From Rhizobiaceae bacterium (GTDB lineage Bacteria; Pseudomonadota; Alphaproteobacteria; Rhizobiales; Rhizobiaceae), in the NCBI GenBank assembly GCA_016793565.1, contig JAEUMA010000730.1:1-13885 (forward strand): 13,885 nt of DNA, in the 5' to 3' direction. Position numbers and translations under genes: made by a program. The notes below the pieces were generated by a model that was not told where the DNA came from, did not search any database, and saw only the letters and a program-made list of their open reading frames with translations. Positions 7,518-13,885 of the stretch are shown piece by piece. Numbering within the stretch: the first letter of the stretch is position 1; every line of letters begins with the position of its first letter.

Positions 7518-9707
7518 CTACAGAAAGCTCTGCGGGTCGATATCGACCTGCACCCGCACGCCGCCGCGCGGCTTCGGTCCCGCTTCCAGCATGGCGCGCA
7601 AAAAGCCCTGCATGTCGGAGCGGCGCTCGCCATGCACCAGAAGGCGCATGCGGTGGCGGCCGGCGATCAGCGCCAGCGGCGCCTCGGCCGGGCCGAGCAC
7701 CTGGATATCGGGCGCGGCCGGAGCGGCGCGGCGCAGGCCGCGCGCATGCGTCTCGGCCTCCGCCCGCGTCACGGCGCTGACGACGACGCCGGCGAGGCGG
7801 CCGAAGGGCGGCATGCCGGTGCGCTCGCGTTCGGCGATCTCCTGCGCATAAAAAGCCTCGGCGTCGCCCGACACCAGCGCCCGCATCACCGGGTGGTCGG
7901 GCTGGAAGGTTTGCAGCACCCCCAGGCTCTTCTTGCCGGTGCGGCCTGCGCGACCGACCACCTGTGACAGAAGCTGGAAGGTCCGCTCCGCCGCGCGCGG
8001 ATCGCCGTTGGCAAGGCCGAGATCGGCGTCGACCACGCCGACCAGCGTCATGTTCGGAAAATTGTGGCCCTTGGCGACAAGCTGCGTGCCGATGACGATG
8101 TCGGCCTCGCCCTTGGCGATCGCTTCCAGTTCCAGCCGCAGGCGCTTCACGCCGCCCATGATGTCGGACGACATCACGATGATGCGTGCGTCCGGAAAAT
8201 GGCCGACCGTTTCCTCGGCGATTCGCTCGACGCCGGGGCCGCAGGCGACGAGATGGTCGAACGTTCCGCAGGAGGGGCAGGCGTCGGGCCGCCTCTCATG
8301 GTGGCCGCAATGATGACAGACGAGCTGTCCGCGAAAGCGGTGTTCGACCAGCCAGCTCGAGCATTCCGGGCATTGGAAGCGATGACCGCAGGCGCGGCAC
8401 AGCGTCAGCGGTGCGTAGCCGCGGCGGTTGAGGAAGAACAGCGCCTGCTCGCCGCGCTCCACGGTCCGGCGCGTGGCCTCCAGCAGGACAGGCGAAAGGA
8501 AGCCGCCTCTCGCCGGCGCGGCGCGGCGCATGTCGAGCGCGCGGATGTCGGGCAGCGCCGCCTCGGCGAAGCGCGCCGGAAGTACCGCGCGCCGGTAGCG
8601 CCCGGCTGACGCGTTGACGCGGCTCTCCACCGAAGGCGTCGCCGAGGCGAGCACCACGGGGAAGCCGCCGATGCGCCCGCGCACCACCGCCATGTCGCGC
8701 GCATTGTAGAAGACGCGGTCTTCCTGCTTGTAGGCGGGGTCGTGCTCCTCGTCGACCACGATGAGCCCGAGTTCCCGGAACGGCAGGAACAGCGCCGAGC
8801 GGGCCCCGGCCACCGCGCGCACGCCGCCCTCGGCCACCTGCCGCCAGACCCGCTCGCGCATGCGGGGCGGCAGGTCGGAGTGCCACTCGGCAGGCTTGGC
8901 GCCGAAGCGGTCCTGGAAGCGCTCCAGGAAAGCGTGGGTGAGCGCGATCTCCGGCAGCAGGATCAGGGCTTGTTTTCCCCGCGCCAGCGCCGCCGCGACG
9001 GCCTCGAAATAGACCTCGGTCTTTCCCGACCCTGTGACGCCGTCGACGAGGGTGACCGAGAATTCCGGCGCGCGGGCGGCCTGTCGCAGAATGTCGGCGG
9101 CGGCCTGCTGGTCCGCCGTCAGGTCGGGAATGGCGAAGGAGGGGTCGGGAGCGGCGACCACCGGCCGGGGCGGCAGCCAGACCGTCTCGAACACGCCCTG
9201 CGACTTCAGCCCGTCGACCACCGTTGCTGAGACGCCGGCGGCATGGGCCAGGCCGGAGCGCGTCCAGGCGAGACCGTCGGCGCTCAATTCCAGAACGCGG
9301 TTGCGGGCGGCCGTGATGCGCTCGGGCGCCGTCTCCGTGCGCCTCAGGCCTTCCACCTTCGGTTCGGGGTCGAAGGCCTCGGGCGCGCGCAGCAGCATGC
9401 GGGCTACCATGCCCGGAGCCGACAGGGTGTAGGCCGCCACCCAGTCGACGAAGCGGCGCATCTCGGCACCGATCGGCGGACAGTCGAACACCTGCGAGAT
9501 CGGGCGCAGGCGGGACGGGTCGATGCCCTCGGCGCTGCCGTCCCAGACAATGCCCGCCACTTCGCGCGGGCCGAGTGGCACGCGCACGATCGAGCCCGGC
9601 ACGACGGTCATGCCATCGGGCACGGCGTAGCTGTAGGGGCGCTCGGCCGGCATGGGCACCAGCACGGGCACCGCGGGCGGCGGTCGGGGTCCCGAATCTT
9701 TCGTCAT
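7518..9707 (-). CDS. priA: Primosomal protein N' (replication restart helicase PriA)
   Basis: This 729-residue superfamily 2 helicase recognises stalled or repaired forks and reloads the replicative helicase. The N-terminal DNA-binding domain covers about residues 12-115 (PYSYAVPDGM, GSIVRVPLGPREVAGIVW). The helicase core has Walker A GVTGSGKT (223-230), the DEEH Walker B box (319-322), SATPS (355-359), GTQLVAKGHNF (540-550) and QVVGRAGR (582-589). Two zinc sites are intact, with eight cysteines at 437, 440, 446, 449, 464, 467, 477 and 480. Length equals E. coli PriA (about 730). The ATG at 9707 has only a weak AAGGTC upstream. It is divergent from the aldolase gene across 93 bases. Long frames on the opposite strand are codon shadows. 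Confidence 0.97.
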   Translation of the reverse strand: MTKDSGPRPPPAVPVLVPMPAERPYSYAVPDGMTVVPGSIVRVPLGPREVAGIVWDGSAEGIDPSRLRPISQVFDCPPIGAEMRRFVDWVAAYTLSAPGMVARMLLRAPEAFDPEPKVEGLRRTETAPERITAARNRVLELSADGLAWTRSGLAHAAGVSATVVDGLKSQGVFETVWLPPRPVVAAPDPSFAIPDLTADQQAAADILRQAARAPEFSVTLVDGVTGSGKTEVYFEAVAAALARGKQALILLPEIALTHAFLERFQDRFGAKPAEWHSDLPPRMRERVWRQVAEGGVRAVAGARSALFLPFRELGLIVVDEEHDPAYKQEDRVFYNARDMAVVRGRIGGFPVVLASATPSVESRVNASAGRYRRAVLPARFAEAALPDIRALDMRRAAPARGGFLSPVLLEATRRTVERGEQALFFLNRRGYAPLTLCRACGHRFQCPECSSWLVEHRFRGQLVCHHCGHHERRPDACPSCGTFDHLVACGPGVERIAEETVGHFPDARIIVMSSDIMGGVKRLRLELEAIAKGEADIVIGTQLVAKGHNFPNMTLVGVVDADLGLANGDPRAAERTFQLLSQVVGRAGRTGKKSLGVLQTFQPDHPVMRALVSGDAEAFYAQEIAERERTGMPPFGRLAGVVVSAVTRAEAETHARGLRRAAPAAPDIQVLGPAEAPLALIAGRHRMRLLVHGERRSDMQGFLRAMLEAGPKPRGGVRVQVDIDPQSFL

Positions 9708-9712
9708 CGCGC

Positions 9713-9741
9713 GTGACCTTGCCCCGACTTTCGGCTAGAGC
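9713..9741 (+). promoter_or_regulatory. Candidate promoter of the transaldolase-hydratase pair
   Basis: GTGACC (9713-9718) and TAGAGC (9736-9741) are spaced 17 bases apart in the 93-base gap between the divergent priA and aldolase genes. The -35 matches four of six positions and the -10 three of six, so this is tentative. No convincing promoter for priA was seen in the same gap. Confidence 0.25.
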
Positions 9742-9800
9742 AAAGGCCATGTCGCGGGCGACCTCCCACACGCCGCGCACGCCCCCCAAAGGAGACGGCC

Positions 9801-10454
9801 ATGAAGTTCTTCGTAGACACCGCCGACGTGAAGGAAATCCGCGAGATCAACGACTACGGGCTTCTCGACGGCGTCACCACGAACCCCTCGCTCATCCTGA
9901 AATCTGGCCGCGACATCAAGGAAGTGACGAAGGAAATCTGCTCGATCGTGGCCGGTCCCGTCTCGGCCGAGGTGACGGCTACCGAATATTCGGAGATGAT
10001 GAAGGAAGCGGCGGTGCTGGCCAAGATCGCCGACAACATCTGCATCAAGCTGCCGCTCACGCTCGACGGCCTCAAGGCCTGCCGGTCGCTGACCTCCGAG
10101 GGGCACAAGACCAACGTCACGCTGTGCTTCTCGGCCGGCCAGGCGCTGATGGCCGCCAAGGCCGGCGCGACCTTCATCTCGCCGTTCATCGGCCGCATCG
10201 ACGATACAGGCGCAGACGGCATGGAGCTGATTTCCGAGATCCGCACCATCTACGACAATTACGACTTCAAGACCGAGATTCTGGCGGCTTCGATCCGCAC
10301 GGTGAACCACATCAAGCAGGCCGCGCTGATCGGCGCCGACGTGGCCACCGTGCCGCCGGCCACCCTCAAGGCGCTGGTCAAGCACCCGCTGACCGATAAG
10401 GGCCTGGAGCAATTCCTGGCCGACTGGGCCAAGACCGGCCAGAAGATCGGCTGA
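9801..10454 (+). CDS. Short transaldolase / fructose-6-phosphate aldolase family enzyme, probably a transaldolase
   Basis: This 217-residue TIM-barrel enzyme belongs to the compact class I aldolase family of E. coli FSA and short bacterial transaldolases (TIGR00875 type). Catalytic residues align with FSA: D6, N28 in TTNPS, and the Schiff-base lysine K83 in IKLPLT. Two positions differ from E. coli FSA: Q59 is E57 here (VSAEV) and Y131 is F129 (SPFIGRID). Both resemble TalB-type transaldolases (E96, F178), so transaldolase activity in the pentose phosphate pathway is more likely than fructose-6-phosphate cleavage. That is inference from residues. AAAGGAG (9788-9794) lies 6 bases before the ATG. 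The stop shares one base with the ATG of the next gene. Databases may label it fsa or tal. Confidence 0.92.
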   Translation: MKFFVDTADVKEIREINDYGLLDGVTTNPSLILKSGRDIKEVTKEICSIVAGPVSAEVTATEYSEMMKEAAVLAKIADNICIKLPLTLDGLKACRSLTSEGHKTNVTLCFSAGQALMAAKAGATFISPFIGRIDDTGADGMELISEIRTIYDNYDFKTEILAASIRTVNHIKQAALIGADVATVPPATLKALVKHPLTDKGLEQFLADWAKTGQKIG

Positions 10455-11269
10455 TGAGAGACGATAGCGCCGCGGCGACCGCCGCCGAGGTGCTGGCCTG
10501 CCTGGACGGCCGCAGCCAGCGGCCGCCCTTCACGGCCAACGGTCCCGGCCTGTCGGAAGCCGACGCCTACCGGGTGACGGCGGAGCTTCGACGTTTGCGC
10601 GAAGCACGCGGCGAACGGCCCGTGGGCCGCAAGATCGGTTTCACCAACCGCAACATCTGGGCCGAGTACGGCGTCTTTCAGCCGATCTGGGGCGACATCT
10701 ACGATACGACGGTGACGTCGATCATGCCCGGCGCGACGATCCGCGTTTCGCATCTGCCCGAGCCGCGCGTCGAGCCGGAAATCGTCGTCGGGCTTGTCCG
10801 CGACGTCGAAGCCGCCGAAGGCCTCGACGGCGTCGTGCGCGCCGTGGGCTGGGTCGCGCACGGCTTCGAGATCGTGCAGTCGATCTTTCCCGGCTGGCGC
10901 TTTTCGGTGGCCGATTGCGTGGCCGACGGCGGCCTGCACGGCGCGCTCTATGTCGGGCCGCGTCGCAGCGTGTCTGACGGCGAACGCAAAGGGTTGGCCG
11001 ATGCGCTGGCCGGTCTGACGCTGGAGCTTTCCCGCAACGGCCAGGTGATGGACCGCGGTGCGGGTGCCAATGTGCTCGACGGACCGCTGCAGGCGCTCGC
11101 GCATCTGGTGCGGGTGCTCGCCGCCGATCCCGTGAACCCGCCGCTGCGAGCCGGCGAAATCGTCACCACGGGCACGCTGACGCGCGCCTTTCCGATCCAG
11201 GCCGGAGAGTCCTGGGCGACCCGCATCGGCGGCTTCGACCTGCCCGGCCTGTCCGTGTCGACCGCCTGA
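10454..11269 (+). CDS. 2-keto-4-pentenoate hydratase/fumarylacetoacetate hydrolase superfamily protein
   Basis: This 271-residue protein has the MhpD-like fold. Conserved segments are GRKIGFTN (58-65), the acidic metal-binding pair E107 and E109 in RVEPEIVVG, a third ligand E139 in GFEIVQS, and TTGTL (238-242). The metal-binding triad therefore looks complete. Relatives hydrate 2-hydroxypenta-2,4-dienoate or decarboxylate oxo-acids in meta-cleavage pathways, but no other catabolic gene is present here, so the substrate cannot be named. The ATG overlaps the upstream stop by one base (TGATG), implying co-expression with the aldolase-family gene. It ends 9 bases from the convergent lptE stop. 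A 5-bp hairpin (11274-11278 with 11282-11286) has the lptE stop codon as its loop. Confidence 0.85.
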   Translation: MRDDSAAATAAEVLACLDGRSQRPPFTANGPGLSEADAYRVTAELRRLREARGERPVGRKIGFTNRNIWAEYGVFQPIWGDIYDTTVTSIMPGATIRVSHLPEPRVEPEIVVGLVRDVEAAEGLDGVVRAVGWVAHGFEIVQSIFPGWRFSVADCVADGGLHGALYVGPRRSVSDGERKGLADALAGLTLELSRNGQVMDRGAGANVLDGPLQALAHLVRVLAADPVNPPLRAGEIVTTGTLTRAFPIQAGESWATRIGGFDLPGLSVSTA

Positions 11270-11278
11270 AACGGCCGC

Positions 11279-11833
11279 TCAGCGGCGGGCGGCGAGATCC
11301 TGGGCCACCGCCAGCCGCAGCAGTTCGGCCAGTTCGCGCGCGGCGCGGTCCTCGGCGTCGCGCTTGGCGCGCAGGGCGGCGAATTCCTGGGTCGGCACGT
11401 CGTAGGACGAGGAGATCTGCCGGCGGCCGGACGAAATCGTCTCGCCGGTTTCGGCGTCGGTCAGCAGATAGGTCGAGATCATGGTCAGCATCGCGGCGGT
11501 CGCGCGGTCGTCGGTATCGACCTGGGTCGTCGCCGTCCATTCGTTGAGCGCGGTCACACCCAGATCCAGCACGTAGCGCGGCGCCGCCGGCTGGTTGGTG
11601 CCGCCGTAGAACAGGAACAGCAGATCGTTGCGGACCTGCTGGGCGTAGCGCGTGTCGACCTGCTTGACCGAGATCGCCGCGAGCTGCGTGTTGATGGCGG
11701 CGGTCTGCGTGCCGTCGGTGCCGACCGGCGCCTTGCCGTAGAGCGGCTGAACGGTGCATCCCGCGCTGAACAGGGACGCCGCCAGCAGGACCGCGCCTGC
11801 GCACCTGCCAGCCAGACGGTCAGCCAACCACAT
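11279..11833 (-). CDS. lptE: LPS-assembly lipoprotein LptE
   Basis: The ATG at 11833 gives 184 residues with a lipoprotein signal peptide: a charged start (MWLADRLAGR), a hydrophobic core, and the lipobox FSAGC with the predicted lipidated cysteine at 26, followed by TVQPLYG. LptE plugs the LptD barrel in the outer membrane and helps insert lipopolysaccharide. The segment YAQQVRNDLLFLF and the beta-rich middle fit the family, although LptE is weakly conserved. The C-terminal third is Ala/Arg/Glu-rich and probably helical. The start lies inside the last 14 bases of leuS, with AAGGA about 7 bases upstream. The frame is open up to 11953, but that extension is an Arg-rich shadow of leuS. The leuS-lptE order is conserved, for example in E. 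coli, which supports the call. Confidence 0.85.
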   Translation of the reverse strand: MWLADRLAGRCAGAVLLAASLFSAGCTVQPLYGKAPVGTDGTQTAAINTQLAAISVKQVDTRYAQQVRNDLLFLFYGGTNQPAAPRYVLDLGVTALNEWTATTQVDTDDRATAAMLTMISTYLLTDAETGETISSGRRQISSSYDVPTQEFAALRAKRDAEDRAARELAELLRLAVAQDLAARR

Positions 11834-13885
11834 TGACGATCCTTTGCGGGACGACGATGACCTTGCGCGGCGGCCTACCCTCCAGCGCCTTCTGCACGAA
11901 GTCGAGCGCCAGTGCCGCCTGTTCGACGGCAACTTGATCCGCGTCGCGCGCAATTGTCAAATCGCCGCGCTTCTTGCCGTTGACCTGCACCGGGTAGACG
12001 ATCTCGTTGTCCACCGTCAGCGAGGCGTCGAAGGCGGGCCACGCGCGCTCGGCGACCATGCCGCTGCCGCCGAGTTCGGCCCAGCACTCCTCCGCCAGAT
12101 GCGGCATCATCGGCGCGATCATGTGGACGAACATCTCCATGGCTTCGCGCGCGGCTGCCAGATCGCCCTGGCTGGGTGTCCGCGCCCCGCCCAGAACCGC
12201 CGTGCCTGACAGCGTGCTCGCGTCGAGCGTGAACACTTCCGGCAGAAACTGGCTGAGCACGTTCGCGAATTCGTAGAGCCGGGCAATGGCCTTGTTGAAC
12301 GCCAGCTTGGTGACGTCCTCGCTGACCGACTTGACGGTCTTGTGCGCGGCCTTGGAAAGAGCCAGCCCCTTCCCTTCCGAGGCCTGGCGCGGTTCGACGC
12401 CGGCGAGATGCGGTGCCGCCTCCGACACCAGCCGCCACACGCGCTGGACGAAGCGGTGGGCGCCCTCCACGCCGGCCTCGGTCCAGATGACGTCGCGCTC
12501 GGGCGGCGAGTCCGACAGCATGAACCAGCGCGCCGTGTCGGCGCCGTAGCTGGCGATGATGTCGTCGGGGTCGACGACGTTCTTCTTCGACTTCGACATC
12601 TTCTCGATGGCGCCGATCTCGATCGGCGTGCCGTCGGCAAGCAGGAAGGCGCGGCGGTTGCCGTCGGCTTCCTCGATGCGGATCTCGGCGGGCGTCACCC
12701 AGCCCTCCGGTCCACGATAGGTCTCGTGCACGACCATGCCCTGGGTGAACAGGCCCTCGAAGGGCTCCTCCACCGTGTTGACATGGCCGGTCGCCTTCAT
12801 CGCGCGGGTGAAGAAGCGCGAATAGAGCAGGTGCAGGATCGCGTGCTCAATGCCGCCGATATATTGGCGCACCGGCAGCCAGCCGCGCGGGCCGTCGACC
12901 GCCGAAAGGTCGGTCGGCTGCTTCTCGTTCCACGGATCGGTGAAGCGGGCGAAGTACCAGGACGAATCCACGAAGGTGTCCATGGTGTCGGTGTCGCGCC
13001 GCGCCGGCTTGCCGCATTGCGGGCAGGCGACGTGCTTCCAGGTCGGATGGTGGTCGAGCGGATTGCCCGGCTTGTCGAAGCTGACGTCGTGCGGCAGCTC
13101 GATGGGCAGCGCGGATTCCGGCACCGGCACCGCGCCGCAGGCGTCGCAATGCACCACGGGGATAGGGCAACCCCAATAGCGCTGGCGCGAGATCAGCCAG
13201 TCGCGCAGGCGGAACTGCACCTTGCGCTCGGCCTGCGGGCGGTTGCCTATCGTCACCCCCGACAGCCGCGTCGCCACCTCTTCGAACGCCTGCTTGGGCC
13301 GCATGCCGTCCAGGAAGCGCGAATTGATCATAACGCCATCGTCGACATAGGCCTCGTCCAGAATCTGGAAGGTTTTCGCGTCGGCATCGTCCGGCATCAC
13401 CACCGGAACGACCGGCAGGCCGTATTTGTTGGCGAAGTCGAGGTCGCGCTGGTCGCCCGACGGGCAGCCGAAGATGGCGCCGGTACCGTAGTCCATCAGC
13501 ACGAAGTTGGCGACATAGACCGGCAGCGTCCAGGACGGGTCGAACGGATGCACGACGCGCAGCCCGGTATCAAAGCCCTTTTTCTCCGCGGTCTCCAGTT
13601 CGGCCGCTGAGGTACCGCGATGGCGGATTTCCTCGATGAAGGCGGCGAGTTCCGGCTTGCTCTCGGCGGCCCGCTTCGCCAGCGGATGATCTGCGGCGAT
13701 CGCCATGAAGGAAGCGCCGAAGATGGTATCCGGTCGCGTCGTGTAGACTTCGAGCTCGCTCTCGCCGGCGGGCGCGGTGCCGGGGGCGATCGCCCAGCGC
13801 AGCAGCAGGCCGTCGGAGCGGCCGATCCAGTTCGACTGCATCAGCCGGACTTTTTCCGGCCAGCGGTCGAGCCCGCCCAGGCTGT
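11820..13885 (-). CDS. leuS: Leucyl-tRNA synthetase, partial (N-terminus beyond the right edge)
   Basis: The frame is open to the window edge, showing about 687 residues of an enzyme normally near 870; the ATG at 13841 is internal because SLGGLDRWPEKVRL precedes it in frame. The enzyme charges tRNA-Leu with leucine. Visible parts, in order, are the CP1 editing domain with TTRPDTIFG (TTRPDT at 13725-13742) and GTGAIFGCPSGDQRD (13443-13487), where the DQRD aspartates used in post-transfer editing are kept; RYWGCPIP with two Cys pairs (CDACG, CPQCG) forming a likely zinc site as in Thermus; DTMDTFVDSSWYFARF; the signature EKMSKSKKN (KMSKS at 12588-12602); the anticodon-binding helices; and a C-terminal domain ending in VNVVG. 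The HIGH motif is outside. The 3' end overlaps lptE by 14 bases. Confidence 0.98.
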   Translation of the reverse strand, partial: SLGGLDRWPEKVRLMQSNWIGRSDGLLLRWAIAPGTAPAGESELEVYTTRPDTIFGASFMAIAADHPLAKRAAESKPELAAFIEEIRHRGTSAAELETAEKKGFDTGLRVVHPFDPSWTLPVYVANFVLMDYGTGAIFGCPSGDQRDLDFANKYGLPVVPVVMPDDADAKTFQILDEAYVDDGVMINSRFLDGMRPKQAFEEVATRLSGVTIGNRPQAERKVQFRLRDWLISRQRYWGCPIPVVHCDACGAVPVPESALPIELPHDVSFDKPGNPLDHHPTWKHVACPQCGKPARRDTDTMDTFVDSSWYFARFTDPWNEKQPTDLSAVDGPRGWLPVRQYIGGIEHAILHLLYSRFFTRAMKATGHVNTVEEPFEGLFTQGMVVHETYRGPEGWVTPAEIRIEEADGNRRAFLLADGTPIEIGAIEKMSKSKKNVVDPDDIIASYGADTARWFMLSDSPPERDVIWTEAGVEGAHRFVQRVWRLVSEAAPHLAGVEPRQASEGKGLALSKAAHKTVKSVSEDVTKLAFNKAIARLYEFANVLSQFLPEVFTLDASTLSGTAVLGGARTPSQGDLAAAREAMEMFVHMIAPMMPHLAEECWAELGGSGMVAERAWPAFDASLTVDNEIVYPVQVNGKKRGDLTIARDADQVAVEQAALALDFVQKALEGRPPRKVIVVPQRIVNVVG

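Noticed and set aside
7427..7633. N-terminal extension of the small membrane protein up to 7633 (200 residues)
   Set aside because: The extra 69 residues overlap the priA 3' end, are Cys/Arg-rich without conserved character, and bypass the ideal GGAGG site in front of the ATG at 7426.
8296..9789. 497-residue open frame in another minus-strand frame within priA
   Set aside because: It is an Arg/Gly/Ala-rich shadow frame with no recognisable motif, inside an unambiguous priA with all helicase and zinc motifs.
11834..11953. 40-residue N-terminal extension of lptE
   Set aside because: It would bury the lipoprotein signal peptide behind an Arg/Ser-rich segment read from leuS in another frame; the ATG at 11833 gives a proper signal and lipobox.
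12342..13610. 422-residue plus-strand frame opposite leuS
   Set aside because: It is a codon shadow of leuS with low-complexity Arg/Val/His composition and no family resemblance.

Overview
The window looks like ordinary core chromosome of a high-GC alphaproteobacterium, most likely Rhizobiales and near Mesorhizobium/Phyllobacteriaceae. This rests on protein character and gene content: an IalA-type RppH next to a divergent polysaccharide deacetylase, an F1-only ATP synthase operon atpHAGDC without F0 genes, priA upstream of that operon, and leuS followed by lptE. No phage, plasmid, IS, CRISPR or RNA genes were seen. Nearly every base is coding. The longest gene-free stretch is about 256 bp, upstream of atpH.

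Layout. Bases 1-1006 (+): the 3' end of a divergent polysaccharide deacetylase, coupled by a one-base overlap to rppH. Bases 1021-1539 (-): sodC, a periplasmic Cu/Zn superoxide dismutase convergent with rppH; one stem-loop covers both stop codons. Bases 1666-6774 (-): the F1 ATP synthase operon atpH-atpA-atpG-atpD-atpC, ended by a clear intrinsic terminator. The atpD-atpC spacer is almost wholly filled by an inverted pair of heptamer-repeat arms. Bases 7031-7426 (-): a small four-helix membrane protein with a good ribosome binding site and a candidate promoter of its own. Bases 7518-9707 (-): priA, the replication-restart helicase. Bases 9801-11269 (+): a short transaldolase/fructose-6-phosphate aldolase family enzyme, coupled by a one-base overlap to a hydratase of the MhpD/fumarylacetoacetate-hydrolase superfamily. 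Bases 11279-13885 (-): lptE, whose start lies inside the end of leuS; leuS runs off the right edge.

How they work together. AtpH, A, G, D and C form the catalytic F1 head and stalk of ATP synthase; the membrane F0 part must be encoded elsewhere, as is usual in alphaproteobacteria. LptE is the outer-membrane lipoprotein partner of LptD in LPS export. The other genes are independent housekeeping functions: mRNA 5'-end processing, periplasmic superoxide defence, replication restart, sugar-phosphate metabolism and leucyl-tRNA charging.

I did not find an undescribed multi-gene system. The most unusual non-coding feature is the heptamer-repeat palindrome between atpD and atpC. Other points for a second look are the small membrane gene between priA and atpH, the transaldolase-like active-site residues of the aldolase-family enzyme, the stem over the rppH/sodC stops, and the absence of holA after lptE.
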